Source: a virus. Taken from it: 64,000 bases of DNA. Below are positions 28,178 through 36,284 of the stretch, in pieces. The stretch spans positions 1 through 64,000 of IMG/VR virus record IMGVR_UViG_3300008107_007821; one strand, 5' to 3'. Under the pieces are notes generated by a model, which was not told where the DNA came from, did no database searches, and saw only the letters and a program-made list of their open reading frames with translations. Positions within the stretch are counted from its first letter, which is position 1; each line of letters starts with the position of its first letter. A program made the position numbers and the translations under genes.

Positions 28178-28612
28178 ATGAGTTATAAGGGAATATTCAA
28201 ACCTTCATATCCTGAAAAATATATTGGTGATTATAGAAATATAATTTATAGATCATTGTGGGAATTGAAGTTTATGAACTACTGTGATAGGAATGAAAAT
28301 ATAATTAAATGGTCTAGTGAAGAAATTTGGATTCCATACTTGTCTCCATTAGACAAAAGAGTTCATAGATACTTCCCAGATTTTTATATCAAATATAAAA
28401 ACTCTGATGGATTGATTAAAGAAAGTCTAATAGAGATTAAACCAAAGAGGCAAGTGCAAGGTCCAAAGGTTGGAAAAAGAGTTACAAAAAAACAACTAGT
28501 TGAAATAAATGAGTTTGCAAAAAATCAAGCTAAGTGGAAGGCAGCAGAAGAATTTTGTGCTGATAGAAGATGGACTTTCCAAGTTCTAACGGAGGATAAT
28601 CTTGGCATATAA
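28178..28612 (+). CDS. 4: Head completion protein gp4 (144 aa)
   Basis: Matches the T4 gp4 family from the start (MSYKGIFKPSYPEKYIGDYR) with YRSLWELKFMNYCDRN, IKWSSEEIWIPYLSP and RYFPDFYIKYKN, then SLIEIKPKRQV. The spaced E...D...ExK residues (W-E-L-K-F; PDFYI; IEIKP) give a PD-(D/E)xK nuclease-like core as expected for this family. Gp4 completes heads before tail joining. It opens a plus-strand block with the 179-aa gene, gp48 and gp53. Confidence 0.87.
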   Translation: MSYKGIFKPSYPEKYIGDYRNIIYRSLWELKFMNYCDRNENIIKWSSEEIWIPYLSPLDKRVHRYFPDFYIKYKNSDGLIKESLIEIKPKRQVQGPKVGKRVTKKQLVEINEFAKNQAKWKAAEEFCADRRWTFQVLTEDNLGI

Positions 28613-29141
28613 AACTATCTTCGAGTCAATCAAAGAAAAGACTGGTGGAAGAACTCAATCTAGAGAATGGTATAGAGAACAAGTATTAGGAAGAAGTCCA
28701 GAAGACATTATAACAGAAGAGAGATCTGATGAAATTGGTGATGTTCTTGAACGTGATTTCAATAGAACCACATCATTTCCTTTACTGTTCAACTTAATGT
28801 TTTATAAGTATAAAGCAAAGACCAGAAGAGATCTTCCATTCTATGACAAGTATCCTCTAGCATTTGTTTTAGAGATGGATGCAAGGTCTTTCTTTGCTGT
28901 GAACCTACACTACTATTCTCCAGAAGAAAGGATGGGAATTGTTTCAAGTTTGGCAGAAGATAAAATACCAAAGTTTCGTAAGGGAGCACATAAATACTTA
29001 TTATCAGAGGTAAGAAGTCCTTACTTAATTTTAGCACAACAAGAATGGCAAACCATGTGTCTATTACCTGTAGAGGAATTTGTAAGGGACTTGGGTGGGG
29101 TAGAAATACCAATTCCATCAAACAAAGTGTGGGGTAGATAA
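28602..29141 (+). CDS. Conserved-type protein between gp4 and gp48 (179 aa), TTG start
   Basis: The first residues are MAYKTIFESIKEKTGGRTQS from a TTG at 28602 that overlaps the end of gp4 by 11 nt. A GGAGG motif 6 nt upstream (28591-28595) supports this rare start. The protein is helical and charged, with FPLLFNLMFYKYKAKTRRDL and FVLEMDARSFFAVNLHYYS. I know no named domain. Its place between gp4 and gp48 suggests a tail or neck assembly role; this is inference. Confidence 0.78.
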   Translation: MAYKTIFESIKEKTGGRTQSREWYREQVLGRSPEDIITEERSDEIGDVLERDFNRTTSFPLLFNLMFYKYKAKTRRDLPFYDKYPLAFVLEMDARSFFAVNLHYYSPEERMGIVSSLAEDKIPKFRKGAHKYLLSEVRSPYLILAQQEWQTMCLLPVEEFVRDLGGVEIPIPSNKVWGR

Positions 29142-29143
29142 CA

Positions 29144-30745
29144 ATGCCAAATCAAATACCATCAGGATGGGCAGGTGATCCTACTTTACAAACCTTAATG
29201 GGAACACCAAACAATGAAGTTCCTATCAAATCAGTTGTAACTATACCAAACAATCCACAAAAATATGCTGTGGTAACTGATTCTAGAGGTGGATATAAAG
29301 TTTATCAAGGTGGAACTGGATTTGATCAGACCATAGATTCATTTGGAACTACATTAATCCTTAGTGCAGACCCTAATGGCACTATAACTAATGGTCCTGG
29401 ATGGAACAATCAAAATATAAAAAACAATCTTGGAGGAAATGCTGGTCTAGGACAACTAAAAAATGTTGCACAAAAGCAAGTATCTCAAACATTTTCTACG
29501 TACCTTACATCAGAAGAAAGAAATAATTTAAAAAATGCTAATTTAAAATCTTCTATAGAAAATTCTCAATCAGCACCACCAAGCAGAGATTCTAATGGTG
29601 ATCAAAGGTCAGATGAAAATTCTGCAAGCAGTGGACCTCAACCTCCACAAAATCCAGAATTCAAAGGAATAGAAGCTTTAAATCCTGAATCATTTGAAGA
29701 GGATAAATTTAGATCCTATAAGTATCCATTAACAATTAATCCTAGTCAAGATAGAATTTTAATACAACAACTTAAATATGTAAGAAGTGGAGTAATACAA
29801 AATGAATCTGATTTGGTAGACAGGGGAGGAAACACTAAATTAAAGCAACTTGGCAGCGTTACATTACCAATCCCAAATGATATATCAGAATCTAATAGTG
29901 TTGGATGGGGAGAGGATGGATTGTCTAACATTGCTGCTGTAGCAATGGGACCATTAACAGGGATGGTGGCAGGTATAGCAGAAAAAGATCTTGGGCAAAT
30001 ACCTAATGGAGTATCTAAACTTTTAGAAGTTTTTAATAGTAAATCAGTAGGAACTAGAGCAAAACAATTTTTAACAACTAGAGCAGCTGCTTCTATAGTT
30101 GGTAAAATAGGTATCCAAATAAATCCAGAAGCATACATTACTAGAGTAACTGGTGCTGCAATTAATCCAAACTTAGAACTTCTTTTCAATGGACCCAAGT
30201 TAAGGCAATTTGGATTCCAGTTTAAAATGACTGCAAGGAGTCAAGCAGAAGCAGCAGAAATAAGAAGAATTTTAAAGTTCTTTAAGAAGGGTATGGCACC
30301 TAAGAGATCTACTCTAGAAGAGTCTGCATTCTTCTTAGGCACCCCAAATGTTTTTAAAGTTCATTTTAAATCTGGAGAAAATGAATTAAAGAGTATAGGA
30401 AAGTTTAAAACCTGTGCCCTAACAGCATTTAGTACAAATTATACTCCTGATGGATTCTATGCTGCATTTAATGATGCTGCTGCAAATGGATCACAACCAA
30501 TAGCAGTTACTATGCAATTAGCATTTACTGAATTGACTCCAGTATTTAATGATGAGTATGATAATGATCCAGAGTCTGATGATGTTGGTCCAAATAACTT
30601 TACTTATGAATCACCTTTAAAAATAGATAATAAAAATAACTCTTCAGGGGACAACACAAATACTGAAAATGATACAAGAAGTAGTAGTTCTCCTGGAGCA
30701 ATAGATTCAACCAGTACAAACAGAGCAAGACCCACAGGAAGATAA
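29144..30745 (+). CDS. 48: Baseplate tail-tube cap gp48 (533 aa)
   Basis: The second half contains the gp48 signature: YITRVTGAAINPNLELLFNG, LRQFGFQFKMTARSQAEAAE, IRRILKFFKKGMAPKRS, and FKTCALTAFSTNYTPDGFYA. The N-terminal half is Asn/Gly/Ser-rich, and the C-terminus is a polar tail. Gp48 caps the baseplate and, with gp54, seeds tail-tube polymerisation. It ends one base into the gp53 start (TAATG), so the two are coupled. The protein is longer than T4 gp48 (364 aa), mainly from the polar ends. Confidence 0.85.
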   Translation: MPNQIPSGWAGDPTLQTLMGTPNNEVPIKSVVTIPNNPQKYAVVTDSRGGYKVYQGGTGFDQTIDSFGTTLILSADPNGTITNGPGWNNQNIKNNLGGNAGLGQLKNVAQKQVSQTFSTYLTSEERNNLKNANLKSSIENSQSAPPSRDSNGDQRSDENSASSGPQPPQNPEFKGIEALNPESFEEDKFRSYKYPLTINPSQDRILIQQLKYVRSGVIQNESDLVDRGGNTKLKQLGSVTLPIPNDISESNSVGWGEDGLSNIAAVAMGPLTGMVAGIAEKDLGQIPNGVSKLLEVFNSKSVGTRAKQFLTTRAAASIVGKIGIQINPEAYITRVTGAAINPNLELLFNGPKLRQFGFQFKMTARSQAEAAEIRRILKFFKKGMAPKRSTLEESAFFLGTPNVFKVHFKSGENELKSIGKFKTCALTAFSTNYTPDGFYAAFNDAAANGSQPIAVTMQLAFTELTPVFNDEYDNDPESDDVGPNNFTYESPLKIDNKNNSSGDNTNTENDTRSSSSPGAIDSTSTNRARPTGR

Positions 30746-31410
30746 TGACTTATTTCAGAGAAGTATCAGACTTACTTTATCAGTCTCAATTACCAAATAG
30801 AAACTCTTCATATGACTTTGTAAAAGTCAAGAATCTTTTTCGTAGAGCAAAGATTCGTGAGGACTTCTTCCAAAGTTTAACTGTATTTACAAAGTATAAA
30901 ATTATTGGAGAAGAACGACCAGAGCAAGTAGCAGAGAAAGTCTATGGAAGTTCAGAATTTGATTGGGTTGTTTTAATATCAAACAACATTATTAATGTAA
31001 GAACAGAATGGCCAATGTCTGAATATGATTTCAATCAATACCTATTCAGAAAATATACTCAAGAAGAGTTATATGAAGCACATCATTGGGAAACCACAGC
31101 GTTGTTTGATACAAGTGGAAAATTAATTGTTCCTGCAGGTAAAATAGTAGATGAAGATTTCTCTGTTCAATATTATGATGCACAGGATTCAATCAATTTA
31201 ATTACAGAGTATCCAGTAAAGCAAGTAACTAACTTTGAATATGAAACTTCAAAGAATGATAGTAAGAGAAACATTTACTTACTAAGACCTAGATTCCTGC
31301 AGACTGCTGTTGATGATATGAAGGAAATTATGTCTTATGGATTCTCTTCTCAGTACATAGATGAGAAAACAAAAAAGGGTGATAACTTAAGAATTATCAC
31401 CCAAAGATAA
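30745..31410 (+). CDS. 53: Baseplate wedge protein gp53 (221 aa)
   Basis: Homologous to T4 gp53: residues about 60-90 read PEQVAEKVYGSSEFDWVVLI then SNNIINVRTEWPMSEYDF, corresponding to the ANAIYGNPQLYWVLLMCN block of T4. The N-terminal YFREVSDLLYQSQLP and C-terminal RPRFLQTAVDDMKEIM also fit. Gp53 bridges baseplate wedges. Its stop is directly next to the gp32 stop on the other strand, and its last codons contain the gp32 terminator hairpin. Confidence 0.88.
   Translation: MTYFREVSDLLYQSQLPNRNSSYDFVKVKNLFRRAKIREDFFQSLTVFTKYKIIGEERPEQVAEKVYGSSEFDWVVLISNNIINVRTEWPMSEYDFNQYLFRKYTQEELYEAHHWETTALFDTSGKLIVPAGKIVDEDFSVQYYDAQDSINLITEYPVKQVTNFEYETSKNDSKRNIYLLRPRFLQTAVDDMKEIMSYGFSSQYIDEKTKKGDNLRIITQR
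31377..31402 (-). terminator. gp32 terminator inside the gp53 coding sequence
   Basis: GGGTGATAA (31377-31385) and TTATCACCC (31394-31402) form a perfect 9-bp stem with an 8-nt loop. On the minus strand the hairpin is followed by TTTTTT (complement of the AAAAAA just left), so it works for gp32 rather than gp53. It lies within the last codons of gp53. Confidence 0.75.
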
Positions 31411-32331
31411 TCACTCTTCTGCAAGTCTTGCAAAGTAAGAGAGGGTATCATCCTCATCTTCATCAGAAGATACAGAAGGACTTTGTGAACGAGTCCCACC
31501 ATACTTTCCCTCAAGAACTTCTTCACTAGAAGGAACAGGACCACGATTATCATCCTCATCATCAAAAGATTCATCCTTCTTAGGAGCAGTCTTTTGACCC
31601 AGAACTGACTTGAGACGAGCATCAAGTTGTTCATAGGATTTGAAGGTGTTGGGATTTACATACTCTTCAAGAGAATATGCTTTCTTCCAGATACCTTCAA
31701 GAACATCATCATCAAAATCTCCAAGAGTTCCAGGAGATTCAAATTCAGATTTATCATAGTTCCAGTAACCATCCTTCTTGGTAATCTTTACCTTGAAGTT
31801 AGCACCTTGCCAGAAATCAAAAGGATCAATGGGAGTTTCATCATCAAACTCTGGTTGCATTGCTGCAGAAATCTTATCAAAGATTTTCTTACCATACTTG
31901 AAGAGGAAGACTTTGCCTTCATTTTCAGGGTGTGCTTTGTCACTCACAACATAGATGTTGGAGTAGTAAGAAAGTTTGCGCTTCCTTTGACGAACAATCT
32001 CTTGATTTGATTTGCTCCCTGTGTTCCACAGTTCTCTGTTTGCTTCACACACTGGGCAGTTCTGATTGATTGTAGTCAGACAGTTATCAATCAACCACCC
32101 ACCAGAACCTTGGAAGGCATGAGTATAAACTTTTGCCCAAGGAAGTTCTTCACCTTCTGGGGCAGGCAGGAAACGAATAACTGCAAAACCATTTCCTGCT
32201 TTATCTACTTCAGGTTTCCAGATGCGTTCATCTGAACCACCACCTGAAGTATTCATCTTTTCAACTTCATTGAGAAGTTTAGATGTAAGTGAACCAAGAG
32301 AAGATTTCTTCTTAAGTTCTGAAAAGGACAT
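31411..32331 (-). CDS. 32: Single-stranded DNA-binding protein gp32 (306 aa)
   Basis: T4 gp32 family: N-terminal self-interaction region (FSELKKKSSLGSLTSKLL), an OB core with RFLPAPEGEELPWAKVYTH, and a zinc-binding site formed by H71, C84, C92 and C95 (THAF; DNCL; NCPVC). The core also has YYSNIYVVSDKAHPENEG and DPFDFWQGANFKV. The C-terminus is acidic and serine-rich (DEDEDDT), the protein-interaction tail. It has its own sigma70-type promoter, a repeat-bearing leader and a terminator. Function: coats ssDNA in replication, recombination and repair. Confidence 0.93.
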   Translation of the reverse strand: MSFSELKKKSSLGSLTSKLLNEVEKMNTSGGGSDERIWKPEVDKAGNGFAVIRFLPAPEGEELPWAKVYTHAFQGSGGWLIDNCLTTINQNCPVCEANRELWNTGSKSNQEIVRQRKRKLSYYSNIYVVSDKAHPENEGKVFLFKYGKKIFDKISAAMQPEFDDETPIDPFDFWQGANFKVKITKKDGYWNYDKSEFESPGTLGDFDDDVLEGIWKKAYSLEEYVNPNTFKSYEQLDARLKSVLGQKTAPKKDESFDDEDDNRGPVPSSEEVLEGKYGGTRSQSPSVSSDEDEDDTLSYFARLAEE

Positions 32332-32369
32332 TCGGATTACCTCGGATTAATTGGATTGATTGGATTGCT
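32332..32369 (-). promoter_or_regulatory. gp32 leader with CAATC/AATCC repeats, candidate operator
   Basis: The leader just before the gp32 ATG consists of short AATCC-type units (CAATCCAATCAATCC, then AATTAATCC and GTAATCCG) and looks unstructured. T4 gp32 represses its own translation by binding cooperatively to an unstructured leader; a similar role is inferred here. Confidence 0.5.
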
Positions 32370-32379
32370 CCACCTAGAC

Positions 32380-32408
32380 ATCATACCATATGTGGGGTCA
32401 TGGGTCAA
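32380..32408 (-). promoter_or_regulatory. Sigma70-type promoter of gp32
   Basis: Minus strand TTGACC, 17-bp spacer, TATGAT, ending about 49 nt upstream of the gp32 ATG. The -35 lies in the last codons of the DUF1825-like gene. Confidence 0.72.
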
Positions 32409-32730
32409 CCATGACTTTGTTCTTGAGATTTTCTATGGTCATCTTCATGCTTTTGAAAATGCTGTTGACATCTGCATTTCCAAACCCAAGCATTCTTGAT
32501 GAATCCACAATCTGCTTCTTCATTTCAATTGCTTTAGGATCATCAGACAGACTTAATCTAGTGTAAAGAAGCTGTTGCTTTTCTAAAAGATCAGAAAGAA
32601 GTTGCATGTGCTCATACTTTTCTTCCTTTGTCATTGTAGGAAATACAAAAAGTTCTTTTCCTATTTTCCTTTGTAGACTGTTAATATCGTCCATTTCTTT
32701 TTGGACAATTTCTGAATCAAAAAAAGACAT
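32398..32730 (-). CDS. DUF1825-like protein (110 aa)
   Basis: The N-terminus MSFFDSEIVQKEMDDIN and the phrase RLSLSDDPKAIEMKKQI resemble DUF1825, a family otherwise known from cyanobacteria (GFFDSEIVQ start). The protein is all-helical. It sits between gp59 and gp32, starting directly after the gp59 stop, so it may act with the replication proteins. No function is known. The family assignment comes from memory of the motif and should be tested by profile search. Confidence 0.7.
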   Translation of the reverse strand: MSFFDSEIVQKEMDDINSLQRKIGKELFVFPTMTKEEKYEHMQLLSDLLEKQQLLYTRLSLSDDPKAIEMKKQIVDSSRMLGFGNADVNSIFKSMKMTIENLKNKVMVDP

Positions 32731-33324
32731 TTATTCTCCTCCTACAATGGTCCTCAACATATTCTTATAAATTCCCACATCAATATTTAGAAATGGAGAA
32801 TACTTTTTAATTTTCAAAGATATGGTTTCCCACACTGGGTCTAAGAGTTTCTTATCAAACTCTTTCCCTATTTTAAATATCTTATCATAGACCACCAAAG
32901 TTTCTATAGAAATATTTCCCTTCAAAAAATTCTTAACCACTGGTGGATGTTGCTTTGAACAATCAAATAGTTCATTCAGGTTGTATTCAGAAAACATCTG
33001 TTCTGATTGTTCCTTCACCAAATATGCTAAACTTTGCTGTCGTTTTTTCCAAGATACAAAAGTAGACTCACCTGTTCTGATGATTTCTCCAATCCACAAT
33101 CTACCTGGATCATCTACCTCAACAAAGTTTGCAATAAAAAAGTTTTTTATATCCTCATCACTCTTTTGCCTGGATAGTTTCTCATACCAATACCTATCCT
33201 TACGTTTATTGAAAGACTCTATTGATGCTCTAGTTTTACCTGCATATTTAATGTAATCATAATTTGGTTTACTAAAATGATTTTTAAGTGCTAGGTAAGT
33301 TCTATAAGCATCAAAAGGAGTCAT
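32731..33324 (-). CDS. 59: Helicase loader gp59 (197 aa)
   Basis: T4 gp59 family by the N-terminal PFDAYRTYLALKNHFSKPNY, then DYIKYAGKTRASIESFNKRK and DRYWYEKLSRQKSDEDI. The all-helical body with FFIANFVEVDDPGRLWIGEI and the length (197 against 217 in T4) fit. Gp59 loads the gp41 helicase on gp32-coated ssDNA. It overlaps gp33 by 4 nt (ATGA), the T4-like gene order. Confidence 0.85.
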   Translation of the reverse strand: MTPFDAYRTYLALKNHFSKPNYDYIKYAGKTRASIESFNKRKDRYWYEKLSRQKSDEDIKNFFIANFVEVDDPGRLWIGEIIRTGESTFVSWKKRQQSLAYLVKEQSEQMFSEYNLNELFDCSKQHPPVVKNFLKGNISIETLVVYDKIFKIGKEFDKKLLDPVWETISLKIKKYSPFLNIDVGIYKNMLRTIVGGE

Positions 33325-33578
33325 ATCAAAAGTTTAGCTCTAGATGTACGTTTCAAGAAGTTCAAATTAATAGCATCACATTTAAGTTTTTCCTTAAGTG
33401 GTTTACTAATCAATTTAGATACAGAATCAACTTCAATGTTATTCTGTTCACAATAAAATACTATTGCATCAATATAATTCATATCACTATTAACTTTTAC
33501 CAAGTCTTCAATGATAGTAGAAAATTTTGACTGACATAAAAACTTTGTTTCCAGTGCTTTTTCTAATTTATTTTCCAT
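33321..33578 (-). CDS. 33: Late transcription coactivator gp33-like (85 aa)
   Basis: The 85-aa protein contains a helix-rich body (FSTIIEDLVKVNSDMNYIDA) and ISKPLKEKLKCDAINLNFLK, which aligns in pattern with the C-terminal half of T4 gp33. The gene order 33-59-32 is the T4 one. Gp33 bridges RNA polymerase and the sliding clamp to activate late promoters, which fits the many ATAAATA boxes in this window. Sequence similarity is weak, so context carries much of the call. Confidence 0.72.
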   Translation of the reverse strand: MENKLEKALETKFLCQSKFSTIIEDLVKVNSDMNYIDAIVFYCEQNNIEVDSVSKLISKPLKEKLKCDAINLNFLKRTSRAKLLI

Positions 33579-34248
33579 ATTCTTTTAGTTTAGAGTTTAT
33601 AAAATCTTTAATATAAGATGATAAAAGTTTGATGTATTTTGCTTTATCATATTGTTCATATACAACACAATCTCCATCTTCACACGCCATTAGAATAACA
33701 AGTTTCTTAACTGGAATGTTAGTTAGTTCATAGAACATACAAGCATAAGCTGCTGCTTGGACAAAGTAATGTTCAATCCATTCTACAGGTTTTGCTTGCT
33801 TTGATGTTTTAAAATCAATAACAGAAAGTTCTCCATTGTATTCTGCAATACAATCAACTGTTCCAGCAATTCCTAATACTGAACTGTATAATGAACTTTC
33901 TAATGCATAGATATTATTTATCTTATTTAATTCTGGTTTAATAATTCTAAATAAGTGTTTTGAAATGGCAGAAGATTCTGGAAGTTCAGTAACATTGCAA
34001 AGATGATTTTCAACTAGACTATGCAAATCAGTTCCTCTACTAGTTGCTTGTTTATTAATTCTATTAGCAACTTCCTCTCCTACCTTTTTCCTCCAGTCTT
34101 CAAAAATATGTCTATTGTGATGACTAGTTACTGATGTAATTGATACAAACTTTTGTACTTCATCTTTATTTGGTACTTTATAGTATCTAACTCCATCAAT
34201 AGTCTCCCTCTCAAGTTGAGGGAGACTTACATGACAATGATTATACAT
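33568..34248 (-). CDS. PD-(D/E)xK exonuclease, RecB/MGME1-like (226 aa)
   Basis: Core motifs of the RecB/Cas4/MGME1 type are visible: GTDLHSLVENHL (early His), GIAGTVDCIAEYNGELSVID then FKTSK (Asp and D-x-K), and a Gln/Tyr motif in YFVQAAAYACMF. The start region (YYKVPNKDEVQKFVSITSVT, then FEDWRKKVG) is also usual for phage exonucleases of this group. It is coupled by one base to phoH upstream and overlaps gp33 downstream. Likely role in DNA processing or recombination. Confidence 0.82.
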   Translation of the reverse strand: MYNHCHVSLPQLERETIDGVRYYKVPNKDEVQKFVSITSVTSHHNRHIFEDWRKKVGEEVANRINKQATSRGTDLHSLVENHLCNVTELPESSAISKHLFRIIKPELNKINNIYALESSLYSSVLGIAGTVDCIAEYNGELSVIDFKTSKQAKPVEWIEHYFVQAAAYACMFYELTNIPVKKLVILMACEDGDCVVYEQYDKAKYIKLLSSYIKDFINSKLKEYGK

Positions 34249-35006
34249 TAAAATCCAGCAGCAATTTTATTTACAATGTAAGACTTAACAAGACCAGATC
34301 TTACAATATCATCTACACCAAACTCAATAGACTCAAACTCTGGCATTCTTTGAATGATTTTCATAAAATCTAAAATGCCATTCTTTTCGTTTGTTTTGGT
34401 AAGATCAGTTTGGGTAGCATCACCACAGAACATAATTCTTGAATTATCACCAACCCTAGTAATTATACTATCAAGTTCATGGAAGTTCAAGTTTTGTGCT
34501 TCATCAACAATGATAATTGAATTATCTAAAGTAGTACCTCTGATAAAAGATGTACTCCAAAAAGTAACAGTTTCCTGAGTCTTTAGATTTCCATAAAGCA
34601 TTTCAAAGGAAGCATCATCAGGCATTTCGAACATGTACTTAACCATGTTCTTATATGGAATCTGATACAGTGAAGACTTATCTTCATGGTCCCCAGGAAG
34701 GAAACCAATTTCTCTGGTAGCAACAAGTGATCTTACAATCACAATCTTTTGATAAGGTGTAATCTCACTCAGAACATCTTTAAGTGCTAGGTAAAGAGCA
34801 CAGAATGTTTTACCAGTTCCAGCACAACCATAAACAAATAAATGTTTGTCTGAATTGTAAGATTCAAAAAGTTTCTTTTGGTTCTCTGTTACTGGTGATA
34901 TATCACAAAGTAAATCACTACTAATAGGTTTCCTTCTCTTCATCTGCTTTGCAGTCATACCAATTCCAATTGGTTGCAAATCATTGTTCCTTCTTTTTCT
35001 TGCCAT
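34248..35006 (-). CDS. phoH: PhoH-like ATPase (252 aa)
   Basis: Walker A GCAGTGKT at residues 60-67 and Walker B IIIVDEAQN at about 164-172 identify a PhoH-family P-loop ATPase, supported by IVIVRSLVATREIGFLPGD and SRIMFCGDATQTDL. PhoH is a common cyanophage gene linked to the host phosphate regulon, but its biochemical role is unsettled. The N-terminus is basic. It lies in the minus-strand replication operon, starting on the last base of the 80-aa gene. Confidence 0.93.
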   Translation of the reverse strand: MARKRRNNDLQPIGIGMTAKQMKRRKPISSDLLCDISPVTENQKKLFESYNSDKHLFVYGCAGTGKTFCALYLALKDVLSEITPYQKIVIVRSLVATREIGFLPGDHEDKSSLYQIPYKNMVKYMFEMPDDASFEMLYGNLKTQETVTFWSTSFIRGTTLDNSIIIVDEAQNLNFHELDSIITRVGDNSRIMFCGDATQTDLTKTNEKNGILDFMKIIQRMPEFESIEFGVDDIVRSGLVKSYIVNKIAAGF

Positions 35007-35248
35007 TAGATTTTCTTTACACGTGAACCTGGAGCTTTGCTTGCCTTTGCAAGTACGTCATTCCATCCTGGATTTTTGCTGATTAGTTTGTTTCTCCAAT
35101 CACCTGTTTCTCCAGGACTTGCACAACCTTCTGACCAATCCCTTTTCCATTCAGGATTGTCTGCATACCATTGTTGAATGTCGTGGACACTCATTTCAAC
35201 CTCTTTCTTTTCCCCAGTTTCTACATGGATAACGGGATAAATTGCCAT
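35006..35248 (-). CDS. Conserved-type cyanophage protein (80 aa)
   Basis: 80 residues starting MAIYPVIHVETGEKKEVEMS, with an aromatic-rich middle (IQQWYADNPEWKRDWSEGCA) and a C-terminal KASKAPGSRVKKI. This pattern recurs next to phoH in other cyanophages as I recall them. No domain or catalytic motif is seen. It overlaps phoH by one base and follows thyX by 25 nt. Confidence 0.75.
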   Translation of the reverse strand: MAIYPVIHVETGEKKEVEMSVHDIQQWYADNPEWKRDWSEGCASPGETGDWRNKLISKNPGWNDVLAKASKAPGSRVKKI

Positions 35249-35273
35249 AAGTTATGAATTCAAGATAAATTAT

Positions 35274-35906
35274 TTAGATCCATTCTAGTGCTTCTGCTAC
35301 TGATGGGAACTGCTCTTTAAAGATTTCTTTGCAAGCAAGTGCAATATCCATATGCTCTTTTTGAGTTCCATTTGCAGAACGAAGATTAATATAATGAATC
35401 CATGACCTGCATGAGCCAGTCATATAGATTCTAGTTGGAGTTGCCAAAGGAAGCACAAACCTTGCACACTCCTTCGCTACACCATGAGAAAGAAGACGTT
35501 TGTAGAGACTATTAGCAGAAGCAAAATGCTGTTGAATCTCTGCCTGCAACTTCAGTTTCAAATAACCTTCAAGGTCATCAGTAGAATTCTGACGATTCTT
35601 TGTATCCTGACGACGAAGTTCTGGAACAGGAATATATTCTGTTAGAAGATTTGTGTCTGCATACCTTTGTGAAAATTCCTGATATGTGAAGGACCTATGA
35701 CGCAAAATCTGAGCTGCTATGCCACGATTAGTTTCAATCTCAAGGGTCATAGTAGCCTGTTCAAAAACAGACCAATGATTATGCTTAATACAATAAGCAA
35801 GCAACTTGGCATAGTTTTCATTGTCTTGATTCGCAGGATTGCTAACTCTAGCAATGTATGCCATTGTTTTTTCTGCATCTGGCGTGATTGAAATTAGTTT
35901 AATCAT
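35274..35906 (-). CDS. thyX: Flavin-dependent thymidylate synthase ThyX (210 aa)
   Basis: The ThyX signature RHR(x)7S is present as R69-H70-R71...S79 (RHRSFTYQEFSQRY). NHWSVFEQATMTLEIETNRG before it and the later CARFVLPLATPTRIYMTGS, then HINLRSANGTQ complete the family pattern. The enzyme makes dTMP from dUMP with FAD, supplying thymidine for an AT-rich genome. It overlaps the small downstream-start gene at 35903 by 4 nt. Confidence 0.95.
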   Translation of the reverse strand: MIKLISITPDAEKTMAYIARVSNPANQDNENYAKLLAYCIKHNHWSVFEQATMTLEIETNRGIAAQILRHRSFTYQEFSQRYADTNLLTEYIPVPELRRQDTKNRQNSTDDLEGYLKLKLQAEIQQHFASANSLYKRLLSHGVAKECARFVLPLATPTRIYMTGSCRSWIHYINLRSANGTQKEHMDIALACKEIFKEQFPSVAEALEWI

Positions 35907-36064
35907 TTTCCAAACCCTCTGTAGTCCATTCTTTTAGCAAGTTTTACCTGTTCTTCTATGACCTTTAACTGTGACCTCATGTACTCCAACTCTTCTTCTG
36001 AGTAAAGATTAGGTTTTTGTTCTACTGCTTCTTTGAGCAGTCTCATTATTTTATTAACCCTCAT
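35903..36064 (-). CDS. Small helical protein upstream of thyX (53 aa)
   Basis: A 53-aa frame from ATG 36062-36064: MRVNKIMRLLKEAVEQKPNL, then a helical SEEELEYMRSQLKVIEEQVK and a basic end RMDYRGFGK. A longer upstream start (36118) would overlap the 54-aa gene more, so the internal start is preferred; a second in-frame ATG at 36046 is also possible. It overlaps thyX by 4 nt. Function unknown. Confidence 0.65.
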   Translation of the reverse strand: MRVNKIMRLLKEAVEQKPNLYSEEELEYMRSQLKVIEEQVKLAKRMDYRGFGK

Positions 36065-36218
36065 CTGAGTACACTTCATCATAGTCACTAGACATATATG
36101 AAGAAAGGTAGTCTTCATACTTCATAGATTCTACCTTTGGTTCTGAAATTTCTTCCTTCAAACACCTAACAAGACATTCCATATTGTTGACAATAAGTTT
36201 AATTTTTTCTACATCCAT
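36054..36218 (-). CDS. Small acidic protein (54 aa)
   Basis: ATG 36216-36218 to TAA 36054-36056 gives 54 residues: MDVEKIKLIVNNMECLVRCL, then EISEPKVESMKYEDYLSSYM and an acidic SSDYDEVYSDEG end. Overlap with the next gene (11 nt) and its codon usage support it as real. I recall similar short proteins in other cyanophages, but no function. Confidence 0.65.
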   Translation of the reverse strand: MDVEKIKLIVNNMECLVRCLKEEISEPKVESMKYEDYLSSYMSSDYDEVYSDEG

Positions 36219-36253
36219 AAATTGAATAGTGTTTTTCTAATTGTACATAAAAA

Positions 36254-36279
36254 AAGAGGGGAAGTCAAGTTCCCCTCTT
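36254..36279 (-). terminator. Rho-independent terminator
   Basis: AAGAGGGGAA and TTCCCCTCTT form a perfect 10-bp stem with the loop GTCAAG. On the minus strand the run TTTTTTT follows. It ends transcription of the two small genes at 36285-36520. Confidence 0.8.
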
Positions 36280-36284
36280 AAGTA

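Noticed and set aside
28178-28612. Homing endonuclease in place of gp4
   Set aside because: The nuclease-like core belongs to the gp4 family itself, and the context is T4-like.
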